64,000 nt of DNA from Aromatoleum evansii (GTDB taxonomy: Bacteria; Pseudomonadota; Gammaproteobacteria; Burkholderiales; Rhodocyclaceae), in assembly GCF_012910805.1 (NCBI RefSeq), contig NZ_WTVK01000022.1:1-64000 (forward strand). Direction: 5' to 3'. Under the pieces are notes generated by a model, which was not told where the DNA came from, made no database searches, and was given only the letters and a program-made list of their open reading frames with translations. The first letter of the stretch is position 1, and the number at the start of each line of letters is the position of its first letter. The position numbers were made by a program, and so were the translations under genes. Shown here in pieces: positions 45,634-52,511 of the stretch.

Positions 45634-46680
45634 ATGCGCTGGGACCGACCCGTCGACGCGGAGCGCGGTGCACCGCCGCTCGATGTCGCCGTGCTGCTGC
45701 TGCCGCCGGTGTCGCTCGGCACCCTGGGCGCCATCGTCGACCCCTTCGTCGAGGCCAACCGGGTGGGCGGGCAGCGCTATTACGCCGTGCATCTCGTCTC
45801 GGCCGACGGCGCCCCGGTCGCACTGCCGGGCGGCGGACGCCTGTCGGTAGGCGGGGCTCTCTCGTCGCTGGTGCGTTGCGATGCCCTCGTCGTGGCCTCG
45901 GACCTGCACCAGCCCGGCGCCAACGCGGCGGACATCGTCTCGCAACTGAAGCGCATCGCGCGCGTCGGCGCCGCCTTCTGCGGCAACCGCGGCGGTGCCG
46001 GCTGGCTCGCGGCGGCGGGCCTGCTGGAAAACCGCCGTGTCGCCGTGCATTGGGAAGACATGACGCTCTACCGCGAGCGCCATCCCGAGCTGGTGCTGTG
46101 CGCGACCCTGTACGAGATCGACGCCGACCGCCTCACTGCCTCCAGCAGCCAGGCGACGCTCGACATGATGCTGTGCGTCATCGCGCAGCAGCTCTCGCCG
46201 CGGCTCGCCGACGACGTCGCACGCCAACTCGGGCTCGACCGCATCCGCCCCGGCCACGAGAAACAGGCCGTGCCGGCGACGAGCCGCATCTCGCAGCATC
46301 CCCCGAAGCTCACCGAGGCGCTGCTGGTCATGGAAGCCAACCTCGAGGAGCCGCTCGGCTCGGACGAGATCGCCGAATGCGTGGGCATCTCGCGCCGCCA
46401 GCTGGAGCGCCTGTTCAAGCAGAACCTCGACATCCTGCCGTCGCGCTACTACCAGGAACTGCGGCTCGAGCGCGCGCGCCAGCTCATCGTGCGCACGCAG
46501 CAGTCCATCGTGCAGATCGGCCTGTCCTGCGGCTTCTCGTCCGGCTCGCACTTCGCGACCGCCTACCGCGCCCATTTCGGCATCACGCCGCGCGAGGACC
46601 GCTCGCGCGCCACGCTCACCGGCAGCCAGGCAACGGAAACCCGCGCCGCCGGCGCGCCCCCCACGGAGCCCTCATGCTGA
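45634..46680 (+). CDS. argR: GlxA/AraC-family regulator, ArgR-like
   Basis: A 348-residue regulator with an N-terminal DJ-1/PfpI-like domain (VAVLLLPPVSLGTLGAIVDPFVEANRV) and a C-terminal AraC HTH pair (SDEIAECVGISRRQLERLFKQNL and IVQIGLSCGFSSGSHFATAYRAHFGITPRE). In Pseudomonas the ArgR of this architecture is encoded after the aot genes and activates arginine uptake and the succinyltransferase pathway; the same order here supports that role. Its last bases overlap the next gene by seven. Confidence 0.87.
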   Translation: MRWDRPVDAERGAPPLDVAVLLLPPVSLGTLGAIVDPFVEANRVGGQRYYAVHLVSADGAPVALPGGGRLSVGGALSSLVRCDALVVASDLHQPGANAADIVSQLKRIARVGAAFCGNRGGAGWLAAAGLLENRRVAVHWEDMTLYRERHPELVLCATLYEIDADRLTASSSQATLDMMLCVIAQQLSPRLADDVARQLGLDRIRPGHEKQAVPATSRISQHPPKLTEALLVMEANLEEPLGSDEIAECVGISRRQLERLFKQNLDILPSRYYQELRLERARQLIVRTQQSIVQIGLSCGFSSGSHFATAYRAHFGITPREDRSRATLTGSQATETRAAGAPPTEPSC

Positions 46681-47687
46681 CGATCCGCCCCGCCCGGCTT
46701 TCCGACCTGGAAGCCCTGGCCGAGACCGCGGCGCGCGCCGGCGCACCCGACGTCTCGCTGCCGAACGACCCCAGGCTGCTCGAACGCCTGATCGCCCTGA
46801 GCGAGGACTCGTTCGCCGCCGACATCGACTTCCCCGGCGAGGAGCAGTACCTGCTCGTCGCCACCGACGACGATGCGCTCGTCGGTGCGATGCTGGTCGC
46901 CGCCGCCGCGGGCTATCCCGGCGCCGACTACTCCTTCCGCAACGAGACCATCATCCATGCCTCGCCCGAGCTGGGCGTGAATCACCGCATGTATGCACTG
47001 ACGCTCAGCCACGAGCTCTCCGGCTTCACGCTGCTGCGCCCGCCGCTGGTGGCCCATGATGGCCGCCGCGCCCGTGTCGAGCGCGCGCTCGTGCAGGCCG
47101 CGCTGGCCTTCATTGCGGCGCATCCCGGGCGCTTTGCCGAAGACCTGATCGCGCCGCTGCCGGGCATGGTCGACGACGAGGGCGAATCGCCGTTCTGGTC
47201 CGCCGTCGGCAGCAAGTTCTTCGGCGTCTCCTACCGCGAGGCCGAGCGGCTGGCGCTGGGCAAGGACCGCAGCTTCATGGCTGAGCTGATGCCGCACCAT
47301 CCCATCTACGTGCCGCTGCTCCCCGAGGGCGCGCAGAACGTGCTCGGCCAGACCCGCGCCGGCTACATGCCGACCTACGGCCTGCTGATCGACGAGGGCT
47401 TCGAGGCCGAACGCTACGTGGATGTGTTCGACGGCGGGCCGACCTTCTGCGTCAAGCGCGGGCTGGCGCGCTCCATCCGCGTCGCGCAGCAGCTTCCGCT
47501 GGTGGTGGATGGCACCATCGGGCGCAGCGAACCCGAATGCCTGCTTGCGAACGGGGAAGCGAGCCGCTTCCGCGCCGTGCTCGCGCCCGCGCTGCGGCGC
47601 CCCGACGGCCGCCTCGCGACGACCGCGGATGCTGCGAGCCGGCTCGAACTGATCGACGACGACGAGGTGTGCTGTGTCCCGGCATGA
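46674..47687 (+). CDS. aruF: Arginine/ornithine N-succinyltransferase, alpha subunit
   Basis: A 337-residue subunit of the enzyme that succinylates arginine, first step of the AST pathway. The acetyltransferase-like N-terminus LTIRPARLSDLEALAETA, then ELMPHHPIYVPLLPEGAQNVLG and GFEAERYVDVFDGGPTFCVKR near the C-terminus are family features. It overlaps the regulator gene at the 5' end and the beta subunit gene by 14 bases, so the three are translationally linked. Confidence 0.92.
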   Translation: MLTIRPARLSDLEALAETAARAGAPDVSLPNDPRLLERLIALSEDSFAADIDFPGEEQYLLVATDDDALVGAMLVAAAAGYPGADYSFRNETIIHASPELGVNHRMYALTLSHELSGFTLLRPPLVAHDGRRARVERALVQAALAFIAAHPGRFAEDLIAPLPGMVDDEGESPFWSAVGSKFFGVSYREAERLALGKDRSFMAELMPHHPIYVPLLPEGAQNVLGQTRAGYMPTYGLLIDEGFEAERYVDVFDGGPTFCVKRGLARSIRVAQQLPLVVDGTIGRSEPECLLANGEASRFRAVLAPALRRPDGRLATTADAASRLELIDDDEVCCVPA

Positions 47688-48726
47688 ACAGGCTTCCCTT
47701 CCCGCTTCCGCCGGACGCTTCATCGTGCGCGTCGCGCGTGCGGACGACGCCGCGGCCTTCCATGCGCTCGTGATCGAGGCGGACGGCGCGCTCGAGCGCC
47801 ATGCCGAATCGCCCGAGGCCAGCCGCGCGACGCTGGAGCGGGTGGAGCGCAGCCTGGCCGGCAAGGCGAGCGACGCAGAGCGCGGCTACATGCTGCTGCT
47901 GGAAGATTGCGCGAGCGGCGAAGTCGCCGGCTGCGTGCAGCTCGTGTGCAGCATCGGCCTCGACCAGCCGTTCTACGACTACCGCCTGGGCAAGATCGTC
48001 CATTCCAGCTCGCGCCTGCAGTCCTGGCGCTGCCACGACGTCCTGTACCTGTGCAACGACCTCACCGGCTGCAGCGAACTGCACAGCCTGTACGTGCGCC
48101 GCGCCGCGCGTGGCATGGGCGGCGCGGCGCTGCTGACCAAGGCGGCGCAGCTTTTCATCGCCGGCCGACTGGCCGAATTCGCCCCGCGTACCATCATCGA
48201 GATGCACGGCGTGCGCGGTCCCGACGACACCTCGCCTTTCTGGGAAGCGGTCGGGCGGCACTTCTTCAAGGTCGACCAGCGCGGTGCCGAGCGCCTCGTC
48301 GCGCAGGGTCGCAAGGCCTTCATCGCCGAGCTGATGCCCAAGCACCCGGTCTACCTGAGCCTGCTGCCCGAATCGGCGCAGGCCACCGTCGGCGGCATTC
48401 ACCCGGTCGTCGCCGGACTCGTGCCGCTGCTGGAGCAGGATGGCTTCCACTTCGAGAACCATGTGGACATCTTCGATGCGGGCATGGTGCTGGAGGCGCA
48501 CACGCGCACGCTCAACGGTGTCGCGAACAGCCGCGAGCTGCTTGCGGACGCCGACGAGGCGGGCGAGGGCGCGCAGACATGGTGGCTCGCGGCCGGGGAA
48601 GGGGAGGGCTTCCGCGTGATGGTGGGAGCGGGCGCGCCCGAGGGCGAATGCCTGAGCATTTCGCCGGAGGTAATGCGCCGACTCGGAATGGTCGCCGGCG
48701 GCAAGGTCCGCGCGCTGGCGGTGTAG
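47674..48726 (+). CDS. aruG: Arginine N-succinyltransferase, beta subunit
   Basis: A 350-residue paralogue of the preceding protein. RFIVRVARADDAAAFHALV opens the fold, and ELMPKHPVYLSLLPESAQATVG and HFENHVDIFDAGMVLEAHT correspond to the conserved C-terminal region. GTG start within the alpha subunit gene. The remaining AST genes (succinylarginine dihydrolase, transaminase, aldehyde dehydrogenase, desuccinylase) are not found downstream; the genes that follow are accessory. Confidence 0.92.
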   Translation: MSRHEQASLPASAGRFIVRVARADDAAAFHALVIEADGALERHAESPEASRATLERVERSLAGKASDAERGYMLLLEDCASGEVAGCVQLVCSIGLDQPFYDYRLGKIVHSSSRLQSWRCHDVLYLCNDLTGCSELHSLYVRRAARGMGGAALLTKAAQLFIAGRLAEFAPRTIIEMHGVRGPDDTSPFWEAVGRHFFKVDQRGAERLVAQGRKAFIAELMPKHPVYLSLLPESAQATVGGIHPVVAGLVPLLEQDGFHFENHVDIFDAGMVLEAHTRTLNGVANSRELLADADEAGEGAQTWWLAAGEGEGFRVMVGAGAPEGECLSISPEVMRRLGMVAGGKVRALAV

Positions 48727-48729
48727 GAA

Positions 48730-48771
48730 CGTAGGGCGGTGGATCGGCGGGACGCGCTTTGCTCCTCCCTC
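48730..48771. repeat. REP-like repeat, compact form
   Basis: CGTAGGGCGGTGGATCGGCG and the following GGACGCGCTTTGCTCCTCCC are shortened versions of the two arms of the element at 28235, in inverted order around a short centre. It lies at the junction between the arginine genes and the accessory islet. Confidence 0.55.
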
Positions 48772-48804
48772 CCCACGTTTGTGCCTTTACGCACAAACGA
48801 TCGT

Positions 48805-49200
48805 CTATGCGCCCGAGTCTGTGAGCGCCTCGAGCCAGCGCCGCAACAGCCCTGCGTGGAGCGGCAGGCGGCTGAAAATCGCGATCGCCAGTTCCTCGTT
48901 GTACGTGTGCGAGGTGAGATTGCGGTCGTCGATCATGTCCATTGCGGCGCGGGCGTCGTCTTCGGTCATGAGTCCATTCTGCGCACAGGCGCGGACAACC
49001 GGCTTCGGGCTGGCGAGTTCGGTTCCGTAGCGCTCGGACAACACGCCGCGGGCCGCTTTCCAGCATGCTTCGACCGTGTATTCAAAGCGCTGGATCGCCG
49101 CGTCGCGTTCGATCAGGCTCGGCGACGCGATGCCGGCGAGCTGCTCCAGCGAAGCCAGGGCACGCGCCGCCTGTTCCAGCCGGTGTGTCAATCGGTCCAT
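48805..49200 (-). CDS. HEPN-domain toxin of an MNT/HEPN pair (HI0074 family)
   Basis: A 131-residue helical protein. RFEYTVEACWKAARGVL is the nucleotidyltransferase-partner signature and RNLTSHTY supplies the RxxxxH motif of HEPN RNases. In such pairs the MNT partner AMPylates and silences the HEPN toxin. It overlaps the MNT gene by 13 bases. The pair probably functions as a toxin-antitoxin or defence module. Confidence 0.88.
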   Translation of the reverse strand: MDRLTHRLEQAARALASLEQLAGIASPSLIERDAAIQRFEYTVEACWKAARGVLSERYGTELASPKPVVRACAQNGLMTEDDARAAMDMIDDRNLTSHTYNEELAIAIFSRLPLHAGLLRRWLEALTDSGA

Positions 49201-49484
49201 GCGACTCCCTCAGTCTTGATCGCGTCGCGCAAGGTCTTGCCGGCCTGCGACAGATCGATCAGATCGACGTCCAGAAGAATGCTGGATTCGGCGAGAAGCT
49301 CCCGCAGTTCGGCGAGCGTGCCGGCGGGAAGTTCGGTCAGCGGCTCCACCGCGATGTCGATGTCCGACCAGCGCCGCGCATCGCCGCGCGCGCGCGATCC
49401 GAAGAGCCACAGGCGTGCCTGATCGGCGGGCAGGAGGCTCCGGATGATGTCATGCGCGGTCTGGATATCGCGATCCATGGCCAT
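49188..49484 (-). CDS. Minimal nucleotidyltransferase (MNT) antitoxin
   Basis: A 98-residue protein with the MNT active site GSRARGDARRWSDIDIAV near residues 29-46, including the GSxxxG loop and the catalytic Asp pair. First gene of the pair; the HEPN gene starts inside its end. It is expected to transfer AMP to the HEPN partner. Confidence 0.88.
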   Translation of the reverse strand: MAMDRDIQTAHDIIRSLLPADQARLWLFGSRARGDARRWSDIDIAVEPLTELPAGTLAELRELLAESSILLDVDLIDLSQAGKTLRDAIKTEGVAWTD

Positions 49485-49550
49485 TCAACGAGGCTTGCGT
49501 CAGCAGTGGATGAGTTGATCTTACGACAGCCGGGGGTATCGATCAAAACA

Positions 49551-50504
49551 CCGCTGATTCTTGGAACGTTGAGCAGTCGCATTCATGTCTGTTGGTCGTT
49601 GTCGCAAGGCGGCCGCATGGGACTGGGAAATGACGCTCGCTGGCAGAACGGGCCCTGCTTCGAAACCTTCCCCTTTCCCGACGCCACCGCCGCCCAGCAA
49701 TCCCGCATCCGCGACCTCGCCGAACAGATCGACGCTCACCGCCGCCGCGTTCTTGAATCGTCCGTGGGACGGGATACCCCGTTCGCCCTGAGCCCGTCGA
49801 AGGGCGTCGGCATCGAAGGGGCTTCGACAGGCTCAGCCCGAACGGTTTCAGGTGGCACAGGCGCCGCGTCCGCCGCCGCACTCACGCTGACCGGCATGTA
49901 CAACGTGCTCGAAAAGCTCCGCAGCGGCGAGGCGCTATCCGCCAAGAACAAGCTCATCCACGAGCAGGGCCTGGTGTCAGTGCTGTGCGAACTGCACGAC
50001 GCGCTCGACACCGCGGTGTTCGACGCCTACGGCTGGAACGACCTCGCCGCCAGCCTCGTCGGCCGCCCCGGCGCGACGACCCCGCTGCCCGACAAACCCG
50101 AGGCGCAGGCGGAAGTCGAGGAGGAACTGCTGCGCCGCCTCGTCGAACTCAACGCCCAGCGCGCCGCCGAGGAAGCGCGCGGGCTGGTGCGCTGGCTGCG
50201 TCCGGACTACCAGAACCCCGGCGCCGCGACCGCGCCGCAGCAGGTCGAAGCCGAGCTCGGCGCAGCGGACGAAGCGGAAGCTGCGCCCGCCGCCGCGCCC
50301 GCGGGCAAGCTCGCGTGGCCGAAGAACATGCGCGAACAGGTCGCCGCCGTGCGCGCCGCGCTCGCCCGCCAGAGCCTGCCGCCTGAAGCGGTCGCCAGCC
50401 AGTTCAAACGCTCCCCGAAAGCCGCCGTGCTGTCGGTGATCGAGGCGCTGGAAGAGCTGGGCATGGTGCAACGCGAGGGCGAGGCGTACCGGCTGCAGGG
50501 GTGA
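49551..50504 (+). pseudogene. C-terminal remnant of a class I SAM-dependent DNA methyltransferase (MmeI/PglX-like)
   Basis: The reading frame carries only the end of a large DNA methyltransferase: ILGTLSSRIHVCWSLSQGG, GNDARWQNGPCFETFPFPD, AEQIDAHRRRVL, LTLTGMYNVLEKLRSGE and AEEARGLVRWLRPDYQNP are target-recognition and C-terminal motifs of that family. The catalytic part with the SAM motif and NPPY, several hundred residues, is absent upstream. A palindromic repeat is inserted in frame after RRRVLESS. An internal ATG at 49620 could still express a 290-residue fragment. Confidence 0.78.
49779..49845. repeat. Palindromic interspersed repeat inside the methyltransferase remnant
   Basis: Arms CGTTCGCCCTGAGCCCGTCG (from 49779) and CTTCGACAGGCTCAGCCCGA (from 49821) are imperfect reverse complements of the widespread motif in which TTCGACAGGCTCAG pairs with CTGAGCCTGTCGAA. 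The insertion is in frame and adds about 25 residues. Confidence 0.75.
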
Positions 50505-50543
50505 GCGGCGCGGCGACGGTTCCATTATGATGCCAATGGCACC

Positions 50544-50638
50544 GGACATTCCTGTGGACAAAAATTCGCCTCAAACAACGCCAAGCAATTGATATTACGA
50601 TATAAGCTGCCATATCAGTCACGGACATTCCAGCGGAC
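50544..50638. repeat. Direct repeat pair ahead of the Fic gene
   Basis: GGACATTCCTGTGGAC (50544-50559) and GGACATTCCAGCGGAC (50623-50638) match at 14 of 16 bases, 79 bp apart. The second ends directly before the Fic start codon. An AT-rich stretch with TATAAG lies between. They could be operator sites for the Fic protein's own DNA-binding domain or a duplication footprint. Confidence 0.55.
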
Positions 50639-51820
50639 ATGATCGCCCCAGAAATCCCCGACATCCGGCTTCGCGTCGACACCGACCGTTTCGGGCCGGT
50701 GCTGTTCGAGATCGGCGTCGATCCAGAACAACTCCGTCTGACGATGCAGCGCGTCGAGGATGCCCATACGCGGTTTGCGCACTCCCCCTTGGCGCAGGTC
50801 GCCAACAAGCTCGAACGCGAGGTCATCGCAAGCAGCATCTACGGGACCAACACGATCGAAGGTGGCGCCCTCACCGAGGACGAAACCCGCGCGGCGATGG
50901 ATCTCGACCCTGCACAGGTGCAGGAGATCGAGCAGCGGCGAGTGCTCAACATCAAGGCTGCTTACACGCGGGCGCGGCAGGCTGCACTTGATCCGGCGTG
51001 GGCGCTCTCGATCGATTTCATTACCACCATCCACGGGTTGGTCACCCAGGACGTCCCCCACGCCGACAACCGGCCGGGGCTGATCCGAAACAACCCGAAA
51101 GGCCGCATTACGCACGTCGGCAGCCCGCAGCATGGCGGGCGATACAAGCCGCCTCAGTATGAGCGCGACATCTGGCGGCTGCTGGAGGGTTTGATAGCCT
51201 GGCACCAACAACTCGTGGAAGCCGGGGTTCATCCGCTAGTGCGTGCGCCGCTGGTGCATTACTACTACGAACTGATCCATCCCTTCTGGGATGGCAATGG
51301 GCGTGTGGGGCGGGTCATCGAGGCCACGCTGCTGCAGGCAGCCGGCTACGAGTACGCCCCCTTTGCATTGGCGCGCTATTACCTCGACAACATCGACGCT
51401 TATTTCACGCTGTTCAATACCTGCCGCAAGGCGGCCGAAAAGCATCAGTCGCATCCGAACACGGCCTTCGTGCTGTTTCACCAAGAGGGGATGCTCCTGA
51501 CGATCAACGCGCTGCATGATCGCGTCAATCGTCTCGTCAGCATCCTGCTTTTCCAGAGCCGGACGCGTGAGCTACTGGACAGCAAGGCGATCAATTCGCG
51601 CCAATACACGATCGTGTCGCAACTGCTGACCCAGGGCCGCCCCGTGCCGCTTGGCGAACTTCGGCACACGCCGTGGTATGCGAGCCTCTACCTGAAGCTG
51701 AACGACAAGACGCGTAGCCGCGACCTGAAGAAGCTCAGAGAGCTGGAACTGCTCGTTCTCGATCAGGAGGACCAGTTGTGGCCGGGCTGCGTGCAGGTCC
51801 GCAACCCCAGAGCGCTGTGA
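50639..51820 (+). CDS. Fic-domain AMP transferase with inhibitory helix and C-terminal winged helix
   Basis: A 393-residue protein. The catalytic motif HPFWDGNGRVGR begins near residue 214. An inhibitory motif of the form (S/T)xxxEG appears as TNTIEG near residue 78, upstream of the Fic core, so this is a class II (self-inhibited) Fic protein. The C-terminal 100 residues (SILLFQSRTRELLDSKAINSR onward) look like a winged helix. It probably AMPylates a host protein. It lies in the accessory islet, behind the direct repeats. Confidence 0.9.
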   Translation: MIAPEIPDIRLRVDTDRFGPVLFEIGVDPEQLRLTMQRVEDAHTRFAHSPLAQVANKLEREVIASSIYGTNTIEGGALTEDETRAAMDLDPAQVQEIEQRRVLNIKAAYTRARQAALDPAWALSIDFITTIHGLVTQDVPHADNRPGLIRNNPKGRITHVGSPQHGGRYKPPQYERDIWRLLEGLIAWHQQLVEAGVHPLVRAPLVHYYYELIHPFWDGNGRVGRVIEATLLQAAGYEYAPFALARYYLDNIDAYFTLFNTCRKAAEKHQSHPNTAFVLFHQEGMLLTINALHDRVNRLVSILLFQSRTRELLDSKAINSRQYTIVSQLLTQGRPVPLGELRHTPWYASLYLKLNDKTRSRDLKKLRELELLVLDQEDQLWPGCVQVRNPRAL

Positions 51821-51870
51821 CCCTCCTGGCTCGCGCGTCGTTGAACGAGCTGGGTGCGATCAAGGCGGGG

Positions 51871-52161
51871 CTATTCTTCGAGCCGCCCCTGCGATTGCGT
51901 ATAGACGTGGTTCCGGTCCCGGCGCCCCACGGCAATCACGGTCACGAAGACGACATCCTCGTCGACGCGATAGACGAGTCGGTAACCGACGCTTCTCAGC
52001 TTGATCTTGAAACAGTCGGGCATGCCCGCGAGTGCGGCCGAGGGAACACGAGGGTTGGCCAGCCGCTCTTCCAGCTTCTTCTTGAACTGTGCGCGCAGGC
52101 TGCCGTCGAGATTTTTCCACTCCTGCAGCGCGAGTTCGTGAAAGCGCAGCCTATAGGTCAT
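51871..52161 (-). CDS. relE: RelE/ParE-superfamily toxin
   Basis: A 96-residue type II toxin. LRFHELALQEWKNLDGSLRAQFKKKLEERL and CFKIKLRSVGYRLVYRVDEDVVFVTVIAVGRRDRN are characteristic of RelE mRNA interferases. It is encoded after and overlaps its antitoxin by 11 bases. Confidence 0.92.
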   Translation of the reverse strand: MTYRLRFHELALQEWKNLDGSLRAQFKKKLEERLANPRVPSAALAGMPDCFKIKLRSVGYRLVYRVDEDVVFVTVIAVGRRDRNHVYTQSQGRLEE

Positions 52162-52396
52162 CGAGACCGACCTCGACGAACGGGCCGTCGGCGCGCTCGC
52201 GCACCGTCCGGGCGTCTTCGAGGTCTTCGAGGTAGGCCATCAGCCGCTCGTAGTGCGCGGCCGAGAGCAGGTAGGCTTCGGGCCGGTTGTGGTTCAGGAC
52301 GGCCACGGGACAGTCGTCGGCCTCCCTGAGAATGCCCGCGAAGTTGCGTTTGAGCTCGGTCACGCTCACCGTCATGCTGGCGATGATCTTGTCCAT
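52151..52396 (-). CDS. Phd/YefM-family antitoxin
   Basis: An 81-residue antitoxin. SMTVSVTELKRNFAGILREADDCPVAVLNHNRPEAYLLSAAHYE is the Phd/YefM DNA-binding domain; the C-terminal acidic tail would bind the RelE toxin. Start supported by GAGGT. First gene of the pair. Confidence 0.92.
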   Translation of the reverse strand: MDKIIASMTVSVTELKRNFAGILREADDCPVAVLNHNRPEAYLLSAAHYERLMAYLEDLEDARTVRERADGPFVEVGLDDL

Positions 52397-52418
52397 CGGG
52401 CACCTCGTTGAAAAAAGA

Positions 52419-52432
52419 CATCAAATTTGATG
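52419..52432 (-). promoter_or_regulatory. Operator/promoter of the Phd-RelE pair
   Basis: A perfect palindrome CATCAAATTTGATG lies 23 bp upstream of the antitoxin start, with a TATATT -10-like box just upstream of it on the minus strand. It is in the expected place for autoregulation by the antitoxin. Confidence 0.65.
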
Positions 52433-52511
52433 GCAAATATAGCATGCCGATGCTTGGAAGAAGGCGCGTTCGCCGAGTGCTTGCGGCGCCACGCGGCCGT
52501 CCGCAGCTGAC

